DNA of 64,000 bases from Calothrix sp. PCC 7507 (GTDB lineage: Bacteria; Cyanobacteriota; Cyanobacteriia; Cyanobacteriales; Nostocaceae), in contig NC_019682.1 in the NCBI RefSeq assembly GCF_000316575.1, positions 2,292,001 to 2,356,000 of the forward strand, in the 5' to 3' direction. The first letter of the stretch is position 1. Each line of letters begins with the position of its first letter. The notes below the pieces were generated by a model, which had not been told where the DNA came from, did no database searches, and saw only the letters and a list, made by a program, of their open reading frames with translations. This document shows positions 9,847 to 18,842 of this stretch, piece after piece. Position numbers and translations under genes: made by a program.

Positions 9847-10010
9847 ATGTCATTCTGTTGCTTGCATCCCGCAGGGTACGAAACGAAGTGTAGTGTACCC
9901 CGTAGGGGATCTTGCTACGCGTAGCGTTCCGAAGGAAAGAATCCCCCCAGATGCTACCCTGCGGGAACGCTAAGGCCTACGTTTCGCTTTGCTACACTCA
10001 GCATGACAAG
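9847..10010. repeat. Degenerate palindromic repeat with TGTCAT..CTG ends
   Basis: The tract is bounded by TGTCATTCTG on the left and, on the right, CAGCATGACA, whose reverse complement TGTCATGCTG differs at one position. Between them are several GC-rich palindromic pieces (such as CTACGCGTAGCG and CCCGCAGGGTA) of a kind widespread in Nostoc-group intergenic DNA. It looks like a degenerate non-autonomous mobile repeat. I see no clear target duplication. Confidence 0.5.
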
Positions 10011-10936
10011 ACAGGATCATTTATTTTGTGGCTTACTCTTAGTGAGAATTCTATCTGACCAAAATTACTTAGCCGCATTCTCACAAACCTTTATTCACAT
10101 TCACCTCTACCCAGAGTATGTTTCAGACTATTTTGGATGGGTAAGAGTTTTGATAGAATGTGAAACGCTTAAATTTAGGTTTTATCAAGCAAGGCATGGA
10201 AAAATTTGCGGAGAGATCCGGGTTAAGAAGATTGCTGATAGTCATGTAGAGTTAATTGCTGTAGTTTACACAACTATGAACTGTACTACCTCAACCCAAA
10301 GATGCCTATGTGATAGTTTCGACAACAATGCATTCATTCAAATCACCTTGTAGATACAATTGCTGATTCCCTGATGTTAGCGAGATTATACATTCAGACA
10401 AACATCTAGCTTTCTCACAGTTAACAGTTGTGAGCCAGAGTCTGAGATGTCTAATGGTTAATGAGAGACTGCGTGGTAAAGTTTTGGGTTTTAGTTGGGT
10501 TTAAATCCTAACTGAAACCGTGATAACTTTATCCTGCGGTCAGCCCTTTCGGTTTTCCTCTTAGCGCTAGGCTTTCCCTTTAGGAGAAAACAGCGCTACT
10601 TTCAGATTAGTCTGTAGGTTTTTATTATTCGTAGTGATTATGACATTGGCTTGATTCTCTAAGGATAATCATTAAATATGTCTGGGAACTGCTTTTCGAT
10701 GCAACAGTAGCGTCACACAAACTAAGTATACAGGAGGATGTTTTTTTTTTGAAGTAATTCAATCAACTTCATCGTAACTTAATAATCAGAGACTTTTTAC
10801 CAAGTATCTATAATTAGCCTTGCTAATCAGACAGACTATTTTAGTAGGTAATCGCCGTAAATGTTGCGACTAAAGATGCCAGTTCAGATTGGTTACGAGT
10901 GAGGAAAATCATCTGTGTAGCAACTTAGATGTCATC

Positions 10937-10985
10937 TAATTGATACATCATCAGTTCAAAATTTAATTGATACATCATCAGTTCA
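10937..10985. repeat. Two 22-bp direct repeats with 27-bp spacing
   Basis: TAATTGATACATCATCAGTT plus CA occurs at 10937-10958 and again at 10964-10985. A diverged inverted partner follows (ATCTGATGATTA at about 10999-11010). The copies are identical, and the period of 27 bp is not a whole number of helical turns. They lie about 510 bp upstream of aspA. A regulatory role is possible but unproven. Confidence 0.7.
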
Positions 10986-11493
10986 TAATCTAATTTGTAT
11001 CTGATGATTAAGTCGTATACCCTCTATACAATTAAGCTATAAATCAATGGCAAAATACTATTTATTCCTCGGTAATTTTAGAAACATCAAGCTAGCCGCA
11101 ACGTGATTTATCGTTTTCGATCTAAGTCAGCAATTTAGCTCAATCTGGCATCTGATGTTACCATTCCATCCTATAAATTAACTATATTCTCAAAGACTTC
11201 TCATCCGCATTACATAGCAATTTGCTTGATGGACTGAAAGTAAATATCTGTCTGTTTAAATCAAGATGGCTTGTGGCGCTGTTGTCTCCTCCTTTCTCAA
11301 TTCTTGAGATCGCCTAGCAACTTTAAATATGTTGAGTGTGCGATCGCATTTTGCATCATCATCTGGTCGATAGTTAACTACCTGTCTATATAACTTTGTT
11401 AGTTATGTCTGTAAATGTGGCGCTTATGCTTTGAGTTCCTCAGTCGGCATGGCATGATCTGTGTCTTGAGATTATCGTCAACAAAAGATCACC

Positions 11494-12915
11494 ATGACTC
11501 AACCAACAGATTCCCAATTCCGCATCGAACGCGATTCGATGGGCGATCGCCAAATTCCTGGTAGCGCTTACTACGGTATTCAAACGCTGCGGGCAATAGA
11601 AAACTTCCCCATCAGCGGTATTAAGCCCTTGCCGACTTACGTAGATGCTTGTTTGTTGATAAAAAAAGCTACAGCAATCGTCAACGGCGAATTAGGCTGC
11701 ATTCCCCAAGATATTAGCCAAGCAATTGTCAAAGCTGCTGAAGAAATCCTTGCTGGTAACTTCCGCGATCAGTTTGTCGTGGATGTCTATCAAGCAGGTG
11801 CTGGGACTTCTCACCACATGAATGTAAATGAGGTTTTAGCAAATCGCGCCTTAGAAATTCTTGGTGATCAAAAAGGCAATTACCAGCGTGTGAGTCCTAA
11901 TGACCACGTTAATTATGGACAGTCTACCAATGATGTCATTCCCACGGCAATCCGGATTGGTGGCTTGTTGGCACTTGCTAAAACATTACATCCAGCATTA
12001 GATCAAGCGATCGCATCCTTGGAAGTCAAAGCCGTAGAATTTCAAGATATTGTGAAATCTGGTAGAACTCACTTACAAGATGCCGTACCTGTGCGTTTGG
12101 GTGACAATTTCGGCGCTTGGGCACAAATTTTATCAGAACACCAAAACCGCATTTACACCGCCTCTGGAGATTTAATGGTACTAGGTTTAGGCGGGAGTGC
12201 AGCTGGTACAGGGTTGAATACCCATCCTTTATATCGGGGACGAGTTGTAGAAGTTCTTACAGAATTACTCAATTCCCCCCTAGAACCAGCACCCCATTTG
12301 ATGGCTGCAATGCAGAGTATGTCGCCATTTGTGAATGTTTCCGGCGCTTTACGCAACTTGGCGCAGGATTTAGTCAAAATATCCCATGATTTACGGCTGA
12401 TGGATTCAGGGCCAAAAACGGGATTCAAAGAAATTCAACTACCGCCAGTACAACCCGGATCATCGATTATGCCAGGTAAGTATAATCCAGTGATGGCAGA
12501 GATGACATCAATGGTGTGCTTTCAGATCATGGGTTATGATAATGCGATCGCCCTAGCCGCCCAAGCCGGACAATTGGAACTCAATGTAATGATGCCCCTG
12601 ATTGCTTATAATCTGATTCACAGCATCGAAATTTTGGGCAACACGATCAACTCCCTCACGAAAAGTTGCATTCAAGGCATCACTGCTAACCGCGATCGTT
12701 GTTTAGCATACGCTGAAGGTAGTTTAGCCTTAGTAACAGCCCTCAACCCTCATATCGGTTATCTCAATGCTGCGGCTGTCGCCAAAGAATCCCTAGAAAC
12801 AGGTAAATCCTTACGACAGATCGTTCTCGAAAAAGGATTGATGAGTGAAACGGAATTAGCAACAGTATTAAATCTCCAACAGATGAGTGGTGTCTCACCC
12901 CTCAGGGCAGAATAG
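11494..12915 (+). CDS. aspA: Aspartate ammonia-lyase (473 aa)
   Basis: The enzyme deaminates L-aspartate to fumarate and ammonia. The protein aligns over its whole length with the class II fumarase/aspartase family. The start (FRIERDSMGDRQIPGSAYYGIQTLRAIENFPIS) follows the aspartase pattern; then come AGAGTSHHMNVNEVLANRALE, NDHVNYGQSTND, the GRTHLQDAVP segment, and the superfamily signature GSSIMPGKYNPV near residue 325, which in the family is GSSxMPxKxNP. The typical length is about 470 residues. The 'YGIQTLRAIENF' start favours aspartase over fumarase. It is followed after 69 bp by a DUF362 gene on the same strand. Confidence 0.88.
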   Translation: MTQPTDSQFRIERDSMGDRQIPGSAYYGIQTLRAIENFPISGIKPLPTYVDACLLIKKATAIVNGELGCIPQDISQAIVKAAEEILAGNFRDQFVVDVYQAGAGTSHHMNVNEVLANRALEILGDQKGNYQRVSPNDHVNYGQSTNDVIPTAIRIGGLLALAKTLHPALDQAIASLEVKAVEFQDIVKSGRTHLQDAVPVRLGDNFGAWAQILSEHQNRIYTASGDLMVLGLGGSAAGTGLNTHPLYRGRVVEVLTELLNSPLEPAPHLMAAMQSMSPFVNVSGALRNLAQDLVKISHDLRLMDSGPKTGFKEIQLPPVQPGSSIMPGKYNPVMAEMTSMVCFQIMGYDNAIALAAQAGQLELNVMMPLIAYNLIHSIEILGNTINSLTKSCIQGITANRDRCLAYAEGSLALVTALNPHIGYLNAAAVAKESLETGKSLRQIVLEKGLMSETELATVLNLQQMSGVSPLRAE

Positions 12916-12984
12916 GCAAATGTAGATTACAAACATAGTAGGAAGATAGAAAAGAGAAGAAATTCTTTTTTTCCTATCTTCACT

Positions 12985-13986
12985 ATGCGTAATTCACAAT
13001 CCATGCAGACTCAAAAACCATCTGTCAGTCTAATTCGGGCTACTTCCTACGAAAGAGAAGCTTTACGGGAGTCGTTAGAAACCCTGCTAGAACCTTTTGG
13101 GGGAATGGCTACTTTTGTCAACAGAGGCGATCGTGTCTTACTCAAACCCAATCTACTCACAGGAGCGCGTCCTAGTAAAGAGTGTACTACCCGCCCCGAA
13201 CTCGTTTATGAAGTTGCCCAGATGGTAATTGACGTTGGCGGTAAGCCATTTTTAGGAGATAGTCCCGCTTTTGGCAGTGCCAAAGGAGTCGCAGCGGCAA
13301 ATGGCTATCTCCCAATTTTAGCAGAACTGAATCTGCCCATTATTGATTTTCATGGACAGCGTTACGAAACCATCGGCGAAAATTTCCACCACCTCCGCCT
13401 GTCTAAAGAAGCGATGGAAGCAGATGTAGTGATTAACCTGCCCAAAGTCAAATCTCACATGCAGCTAACATTAACAATGGGAGTTAAAAACCTCTTTGGT
13501 TGTGTTCCTGGCAAAATGAAAGCCTGGTGGCATTTAGAAGCCGGAAAGGACGCAAATCGATTCGGTGAAATGTTGGTAGAAACCGCCAGGGCAATTAACC
13601 CGAATTTAACTATTTTAGATGGCATTATCGGTCATGAAGGTAATGGGCCCAGTAATGGTGAACCTCGTTTATTAGGTATTTTGGCAGCAGCATCAAATGT
13701 ATTCGCCCTAGATCGCGCAATGGTGGAAATCCTCAACATCCCACCAGATCAAGTACCTACCGTCGCAGCTTCTCAGAGATTAGGAGTTTGTCCAGAACTA
13801 ACTGATATTGAGTTTCCTCAGCTAGAACCTGATTTATTACGCATTGAAGATTGGCAACTACCGGATAAATTAGTTCCTATTGATTTTGCCATGCCGCGTG
13901 TGATTAAATCAACTTTCAAACATCTCTACATCCGGTTTATCAAAGAACCAATGACTGCTTATCATCAGGGAACAGGTAACAGTTAA
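12985..13986 (+). CDS. DUF362 domain protein (333 aa)
   Basis: The protein shows the DUF362 pattern: RVLLKPNLLTGARPSKECTTRPE near residue 50, then GGKPFLGDSPAFGSAKGVA, DVVINLPKVKSHMQLTLTMGVKNLFGCVPGKMKAWWH, and ILDGIIGHEGNGPSNGEPRLLG. The family function is not established; relatives often carry ferredoxin-like 4Fe-4S domains, but I see no CxxCxxC cluster here, so this is the single-domain form. A second possible start (MQTQKPS) lies six codons in. It lies 69 bp downstream of aspA and may be co-transcribed with it. Role unknown. Confidence 0.85.
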   Translation: MRNSQSMQTQKPSVSLIRATSYEREALRESLETLLEPFGGMATFVNRGDRVLLKPNLLTGARPSKECTTRPELVYEVAQMVIDVGGKPFLGDSPAFGSAKGVAAANGYLPILAELNLPIIDFHGQRYETIGENFHHLRLSKEAMEADVVINLPKVKSHMQLTLTMGVKNLFGCVPGKMKAWWHLEAGKDANRFGEMLVETARAINPNLTILDGIIGHEGNGPSNGEPRLLGILAAASNVFALDRAMVEILNIPPDQVPTVAASQRLGVCPELTDIEFPQLEPDLLRIEDWQLPDKLVPIDFAMPRVIKSTFKHLYIRFIKEPMTAYHQGTGNS

Positions 13987-14798
13987 CAGTTATCAGATTT
14001 GAGATGGGGATATACACTGACTGAGCAAAGTATTTGTAGGGTGGGCATTGCCCACCATATCCGTGCTTTGGTGGGCTACATTAATTTCAAAAATCAAATA
14101 CTAGTACAATAACCGATAACTGACAGAGCAAAGTATTTTTACTCTACCTATATATAGATTGACAAAACTGAGATAACATTACTCAGTTCAACTAATTTGA
14201 ATTATAAAATACTTTTTTGGCGCAATTACTGAATAAATGCTGCCGAACTACCGTAATGCATCTGTATTTATTCGGGATAATTTTATGCTTTAAAAACAAC
14301 GTTACTTAGTTGTAATTCAGTGGCAAATACATTTGGGTATAACTACAGTTAGATTATTATCTATACTGGTAGTTCTTCAGTAATTTTTCGGGGTTAATAT
14401 GAGTGAGTAGGAAGAATTTATTAACCTTGGAACTATTTGGCTGAAAGCATTTCAGGATGGTATAATGATGTCATGCTGAATAAATACCTTTGGCAGATAA
14501 TCCACCGGAATATAAAAAAATGTAACTAATAATGCTATTAACCTAGTCTGTGCGTAACTCATAAATTACACTGTACAGAGAAGCATCGGAAAACCATTAG
14601 TCACTAATTAAAGTCTAAAATGTTTTTGCCAAACTTTGTATCAAGATGTTATGGTAGCAGACTACTATTATGACACTTGTAAAACTGGTTAAATTTGGTC
14701 GTGCTACACAATTTACAATGAAAGAATAGCTAAAATAGGATTAACACTCTCTTAAAGAGAGTAGACCTAAGAAGTGATGTGATCAACTGCAATTTTGT
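13987..14798. other. 812-bp intergenic region with a dispersed repeat
   Basis: No gene is apparent. The start has a cagttatcag-type repeat (13975-13996) and one copy of the GTAGGGTGGGC element (14036-14079) followed by a 22-bp sequence (14084-14105) that also flanks other copies. The rest is AT-rich. A GAGAGT direct or inverted tract precedes the small gene at 14799. Confidence 0.6.
14036..14079 (+). repeat. GTAGGGTGGGC repeat, copy A
   Basis: This 44-bp palindromic element begins GTAGGGTGGGCATTGCCCAC and ends GTGGGCTAC. Over 44 bp it is nearly the reverse complement of copy E at 62648-62691, with about three mismatches. Both copies are followed on the same side by the same 22-bp flank (here 14084-14105). 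Confidence 0.85.
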
Positions 14799-14981
14799 AT
14801 GAATTTAAATAGCCAGTCTGCCAACTCTACCGATACATATTCCCATCGCTTGGCAGACATTGTGGGAACTGCGATCGCTCTGTTAACTTTGACGCTACCT
14901 GTTTTTGTCATTGGCCACTATTCTTCCGCCAATGCTCTGAATAACCAACAACCCGTAACCCATAATCTCCAAGAAAAGTGA
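14799..14981 (+). CDS. Small single-helix membrane protein (60 aa)
   Basis: This small hypothetical protein has a hydrophilic N-terminus (MNLNSQSANSTDTYSHRLAD) and one transmembrane helix (about residues 24-44, IVGTAIALLTLTLPVFVIGH), followed by a short polar tail. The composition and a HIP1 site inside the helix codons fit a real cyanobacterial gene, and I believe similar short proteins recur in Nostocales. No function can be assigned. A strong terminator follows at 15226-15258. Confidence 0.6.
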   Translation: MNLNSQSANSTDTYSHRLADIVGTAIALLTLTLPVFVIGHYSSANALNNQQPVTHNLQEK

Positions 14982-15645
14982 ATACCAAACAATACTTGCT
15001 AGTAACGTTTCACCAACAAAAGAATCTAAAAATGGAGTGAAAAATAGTTACAAGCTTCTGGAAAAATACACTCCTAAATAATTCCTTTGACCAAAAAAAT
15101 AGGAAGATATCAATCTACAGCCAGAAACCAAGTAGAGCAAAGATTTTGGGTGCTGTAATCAGGAATGATTTCGGATATCAAACCACACATGTAGAGGCGA
15201 AACAGTAAGCCAGCCCTAAAAAAAGAAGTCGGAGCGGTGAAAACCACTCCGACTTTTATCAAAAAAGGGAACAGGGAATAGGGAAAAGGATTTCCCACTG
15301 CCTATTATATCTTAATATACGCATCTCTATACATATTCCACAACACAACTAACTGGCTATAACTCTGGGAAGAAGAACCAGGGCTGCGGTTTCCCAACAC
15401 TTTCAACAAAATTTTACTAATTCGTCATTCGTAGTCACACTGGGGGTTCAGAGCAAATTCTATAATTTTTCCTTTTAAAACCCAATCCCCATTGTCCCTT
15501 ATGCCCAGAGGGGGCCCCGAGTTCCCCAATCCCCAGTCCCTTTTACTGAATACTTTGGGAAGAAGTCCATCTTGGCTTTAAAATTCTACACGGGGAGCCA
15601 ATATAGAGAGCGCCCATCATTCACCCTTAGCGGAGGAGTTTTTCT
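14982..15645. other. Intergenic region with terminator and ppa leader
   Basis: The first part ends in a strong rho-independent terminator at 15226-15258. The second part (about 15470-15545) has short cccaatccccattgtccc-type repeats. The last 20 bp hold the ppa ribosome binding site (CGGAGGAG, about 15631-15638). No protein gene is supported. Confidence 0.6.
15226..15258 (+). terminator. Strong intrinsic terminator with GAAA loop
   Basis: A 13-bp stem (15226-15238 with 15242-15254, one G-U type mismatch) has the form AAGTCGGAGCGGT / ACCACTCCGACTT. It closes a GAAA apex and is followed by TTTT. It would stop transcripts coming from the small gene at 14799 or from an unannotated RNA starting between 14982 and 15220. 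Confidence 0.8.
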
Positions 15646-16158
15646 GTGGACTTATCCCTTATACCTGCTCAACCAAAACCCGGTTTAATCAACGTTCTCA
15701 TTGAAATTTCCGGCGGAAGTAAAAATAAATACGAGTATGACAAGGATCTACAAGCTTTTGCCTTAGATCGGGTACTTTATGCTTCGGTAAAATACCCCTA
15801 TGACTATGGGTTCATACCCAATACATTAGCTGATGATGGCGATCCACTCGATGGTATCGTTATCATTGATGAACCGACCTTTCCAGGTTGCATCATTGCC
15901 GCACGTCCAATTGGCTTCTTGGAGATGATTGACGGTGGCGATCGCGATGAAAAAATTCTCGCTGTTCCTGACAAAGATCCGCGTTACGCTCAAGTAAAAT
16001 CCCTGAAAGACATAGCGCCTCACCGCTTGGATGAAATTGCTGAATTTTTCCGCAGTTATAAAAATTTGGAAAAAAAAGTAACTGAAATTCTCGGTTGGCA
16101 GGATGTTGACAAAGTCAAAGCTTTAGTAGACCAATCCGTTAAAGCCTTTCACGGTTAA
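15646..16158 (+). CDS. ppa: Inorganic pyrophosphatase, family I (170 aa)
   Basis: The enzyme hydrolyses pyrophosphate to two phosphates in the cytosol, driving biosynthetic reactions. The family I signature DGDPLDGI is present near residue 65. Upstream is the active-site stretch [31 protein letters not shown], and [13 protein letters not shown] follows. The length of 170 residues is normal. The start is GTG at 15646, fixed by the strong ribosome binding site CGGAGGAG a few bases upstream and by the family N-terminus ([12 protein letters not shown]). panD follows after 139 bp of repeat DNA. Confidence 0.96.
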   Translation: MDLSLIPAQPKPGLINVLIEISGGSKNKYEYDKDLQAFALDRVLYASVKYPYDYGFIPNTLADDGDPLDGIVIIDEPTFPGCIIAARPIGFLEMIDGGDRDEKILAVPDKDPRYAQVKSLKDIAPHRLDEIAEFFRSYKNLEKKVTEILGWQDVDKVKALVDQSVKAFHG

Positions 16159-16297
16159 TTGCGGATAGGGCATGGGGCATGTGGGGCATGGGGCATTGGT
16201 GATTTCTCCCTCATCCCCCTCATCCCCAGTCCCCAGTCCCTCCTCACTGAGCGTAGCCGAAGTGCAATCCCCAGTCCCCAGTGCCTTCTGAAACCAA
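16159..16297. repeat. ggggcatg / ccccagtccc short-repeat tract
   Basis: Tandem ATGGGGC and TCCCCAGTCCC units with a short GAGCGTAGCCGAAGTG insert fill the ppa-panD gap. These belong to the same family of short repeats found at 27457, 42815 and 53846. Confidence 0.75.
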
Positions 16298-16681
16298 ATG
16301 CAGCGTACTCTCCTTTTGGCAAAAATTCATAACTGTACCCTCACGGGAGCAAATATTAACTACGTGGGTAGTATTAGCATCGATCAAATCCTTTTGGAAA
16401 AATCTGGCATCTTACCCTATGAACAGGTACAAGTAGTGAATAGTGCCAATGGTGAACGTTTTATTACTTATGCGATCCCTGCTCCAGTTGGTTCAGGAGT
16501 GATTGAGCTAAATGGGGCTGCGGCACGTCTAGGCATTATAGGCGATCGCTTGATTATAATGGCTTACGGGCAGTTCACTCCAGAAGAGTTAAAAAATTAC
16601 TCTCCTACGGTTGTCATAGTAGACGAAAAAAACCGACTTTTGGAAGTGCGGCACTACGATGACCTGCTCAGTAAGGTTTAA
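16298..16681 (+). CDS. panD: Aspartate 1-decarboxylase precursor (127 aa)
   Basis: The enzyme makes beta-alanine from aspartate for pantothenate and CoA synthesis. It is a pyruvoyl enzyme: the proenzyme cleaves itself between Gly24 and Ser25, and this junction is visible in [10 protein letters not shown] at exactly residues 24/25. Other family features are [18 protein letters not shown] at the start, [10 protein letters not shown] in the middle and [23 protein letters not shown]. The length is normal. It lies 11 bp upstream of the metallo-beta-lactamase-fold gene, suggesting co-transcription. Confidence 0.96.
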   Translation: MQRTLLLAKIHNCTLTGANINYVGSISIDQILLEKSGILPYEQVQVVNSANGERFITYAIPAPVGSGVIELNGAAARLGIIGDRLIIMAYGQFTPEELKNYSPTVVIVDEKNRLLEVRHYDDLLSKV

Positions 16682-16692
16682 TTTCAAGAAAA

Positions 16693-17595
16693 ATGTCAAA
16701 TTTTGAGCTGTCGGGTTCCCAAAACTATTTAAAGGAAGACCAAGCTACCCTGCTGAGTAGTCCTGCGGAAGAATTTCTAGTGCAATTTTGGGGTGTTAGG
16801 GGTTTGATTCCCACTCCTGGCAGTAGCACCAGCCGCTATGGTGGTAATACTGCTTGTGTCGCAATACATGTAGCCGGAAAAAACTTGATTTTTGATGGCG
16901 GTACTGGCTTACGCATACTCGGTAAAACTTGGCAACAAGAGCAACAGCCAATAGAAGCTCATTTATTTTTTACCAACTCCCAATCAAATCGCATTCAAGG
17001 ATTTCCGTTTTTTGCTCCGGCGTTTGTTACACAGAATTGCTTCCATATATATGGTTCAGCAGCCTCGAATAGTGCCTCAATTAAACAGTGCCTTTATGAC
17101 CAGATGCTTCAGCCACACTTTCCTTACCCTTTACAAGCGATGCAGTCAGAATTGCACTTCCACAATCTGACTCCAGATAATGAGGTGAAGTTGGATGATG
17201 TAACGATAATTACAGCATTGATCAATCAAGCTCAAAGATCCGTTGGCTATCGAGTTACTTGGGGAACACATAGCGTTGCCTACATCACAGATTTACATAA
17301 GAGTCTTGAGCAATGGGAGCGAGAACGAATTTTAAAAATTATTACGGGAGTCGATTTATTGATTGCTAATGCTACCTATCCTCCCCCAACCGCTCATAAG
17401 CATGATTCAGCTGATTTACACTGGCAAACTGCTGCTGATTTAGCGAGTAGTGCTGGGGCGAAAAATTTGGTTGTTACTCACCATCACCCAGATGATGATG
17501 ATGATTTTCTCGATCAAGTGCAAGTCGAGGTTAAATCTGTGCTGTCAAAAACTTTACTTGCTCGTGAAGGTTTGGTCGTATCTGTTATGGGGTGA
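16693..17595 (+). CDS. Metallo-beta-lactamase-fold protein lacking the metal motif (300 aa)
   Basis: The protein follows the MBL family typified by FWGVRGLIPTPGSSTSRYGGNTACV, IFDGGTG and IQGFPFF, and ends with VTHHHPDDDDDF. In active relatives the segment before IQGFPFF is T-H-x-H-x-D-H. Here residues 94-100 are TNSQSNR, so the two His, the Asp and the third His are Asn, Gln, Asn and Arg. The second metal-His region is also changed (NQAQRSVGYR). The C-terminal HHHPDDDD stretch and the ITD motif remain. The reading frame is intact, so this looks like a maintained pseudo-enzyme and not a decayed gene. It follows panD by 11 bp; its stop overlaps the open frame of the next gene. Confidence 0.85.
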   Translation: MSNFELSGSQNYLKEDQATLLSSPAEEFLVQFWGVRGLIPTPGSSTSRYGGNTACVAIHVAGKNLIFDGGTGLRILGKTWQQEQQPIEAHLFFTNSQSNRIQGFPFFAPAFVTQNCFHIYGSAASNSASIKQCLYDQMLQPHFPYPLQAMQSELHFHNLTPDNEVKLDDVTIITALINQAQRSVGYRVTWGTHSVAYITDLHKSLEQWERERILKIITGVDLLIANATYPPPTAHKHDSADLHWQTAADLASSAGAKNLVVTHHHPDDDDDFLDQVQVEVKSVLSKTLLAREGLVVSVMG

Positions 17596-17639
17596 AGCAG
17601 CGCCATCCCATACTGAGTAATGTATTTGCCAAAAGAATC

Positions 17640-18629
17640 ATGAATCAACCCCAGACAGAATTCGATACACCTTGGAAAGATATACTGCAAGACTATTTTG
17701 CAGAATTTATGCTATTTTTCCTTCCTCAAGCACATGAGGAGATTGACTGGACTCGGACTCCTGAATTTCTGGATAAGGAGTTACAACAAGTTGTTAGAGA
17801 TGCCGAACTGGGACGGCGCTTAGTTGATAAACTCGTGAAGATTTACCTGAAGGGGGGTGAAGAAACTTGGTTGTTGATTCATATCGAAATTCAAAGCCAG
17901 GAGGACAGCAACTTTGCCCAAAGAATGTTTGTATACAACTATCGCATCTATGACCGTTATAAGCGATCTGTAGCTTCTCTAGCCGTTTTGGGAGATGAGC
18001 AAAGCAACTGGCGTCCCAATGAATTTAGCTACCAACTATTTGATTGTGAAATGCATTTCAAGTTTCCGGTGGTAAAATTGCTAGACTATCAGCAGCAGTG
18101 GTTGCAGCTAGAAGCAAGCAACAACCCCTTTGCTACTGTGGTTATGGCTCATTTACAAGCCTTGGAAACTCGGACTAACGCCCAAGAGCGTCTTCAGTCG
18201 AAGTTAGCATTGACTAAACGGTTGTATTCTGCTGGTTTGGAGCGAAAGGATGTTATCAATCTCTATAGATTTATTGATTGGATGATGACCCTACCACAGG
18301 AACTGCAGCAGGAATTTGAAGAAACATTGAGTCAATATGAGGAGGATAGGAAGATGCCTTATCTTAGCAATATTGAGAGACGAGGACTTGAAAGAGGGAT
18401 TGAGCAGGGGATTGAGCAGGGGATTGAGCAGGGGATTGCAGTAGGTCGCCTGTTAGGAAAAATTGAAATGGCTTTAGAGTTAAAGTTTGGCGACTTAGGA
18501 CTAAACTTGATGCCAGAAATTTCCCAGATTAGAGATACTGCACAATTAACGGCTATTAAAACTGCACTAAAAACTGTAGAAACCTTGGAGCAAGTACGCA
18601 GTGTTTATCAGTCTACAGCAACAGAATAG
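17640..18629 (+). CDS. Rpn-family PD-(D/E)XK nuclease / putative transposase (about 329 aa)
   Basis: The start FDTPWKDILQDYFAEFMLFFLPQAHEEIDW and the core LLIHIEIQSQEDSNFAQRMFVYNYRIYDRY are typical of the Rpn (recombination-promoting nuclease, DUF4351-related) family in cyanobacteria. The core 'E-I-Q' occupies the place of the (D/E)xK motif. The frame is open from a GTG at 17592 that overlaps the previous stop, but the ATG at 17640 matches the usual family start. Near the C-terminus three perfect 12-bp units encode GIEQ (18396-18431), a slippage-prone tract. These proteins are often multicopy in cyanobacterial genomes. Activity is not proven. Confidence 0.82.
   Translation: MNQPQTEFDTPWKDILQDYFAEFMLFFLPQAHEEIDWTRTPEFLDKELQQVVRDAELGRRLVDKLVKIYLKGGEETWLLIHIEIQSQEDSNFAQRMFVYNYRIYDRYKRSVASLAVLGDEQSNWRPNEFSYQLFDCEMHFKFPVVKLLDYQQQWLQLEASNNPFATVVMAHLQALETRTNAQERLQSKLALTKRLYSAGLERKDVINLYRFIDWMMTLPQELQQEFEETLSQYEEDRKMPYLSNIERRGLERGIEQGIEQGIEQGIAVGRLLGKIEMALELKFGDLGLNLMPEISQIRDTAQLTAIKTALKTVETLEQVRSVYQSTATE
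18396..18440 (+). repeat. 12-bp coding tandem repeat (GIEQ units)
   Basis: GGGATTGAGCAG occurs three times in perfect tandem, with a fourth partial unit (GGGATTGCA). It lies in frame in the Rpn-family gene, so copy-number change would lengthen or shorten the protein by four residues without a frameshift. Confidence 0.9.
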
Positions 18630-18842
18630 TTTTGTTGGCGACAATTTACCCGATGACTTTCTCAATTTAATAGAAGCTATAGCGGTTTTCAGTCGGGTGC
18701 AATAGGGTGTTCAGAATTCAGAATTCAGGAGGGTTACATATTCTGGCGGCTGAATCCTTTGTGGAAAGTTATTTCATTCATATGAGAATTGCTATAACAG
18801 TTGCAGATGAACAGAGCGATCGCATCTGCGAGAACATGAACT

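Larger units (their letters stand above)
9053..11493. other. Long gene-poor, repeat-rich region (about 2.4 kb)
   Basis: I find no convincing gene here on either strand. It holds a repeat cluster at 9847-10010, a short palindromic repeat tract around 10535-10610, a run of ten or more T at about 10741-10750, and two copies of a 22-bp direct repeat at 10937-10985. An open frame at 10003-10353 begins inside the repeat cluster and has no recognisable motif. The last about 200 bp before 11494 presumably hold the aspA promoter. Confidence 0.6.

Noticed and set aside
10003-10353. A 116-codon plus-strand open frame
   Set aside because: It starts inside a dispersed repeat (the CATGACA end), has no recognisable motif and atypical composition; probably chance.
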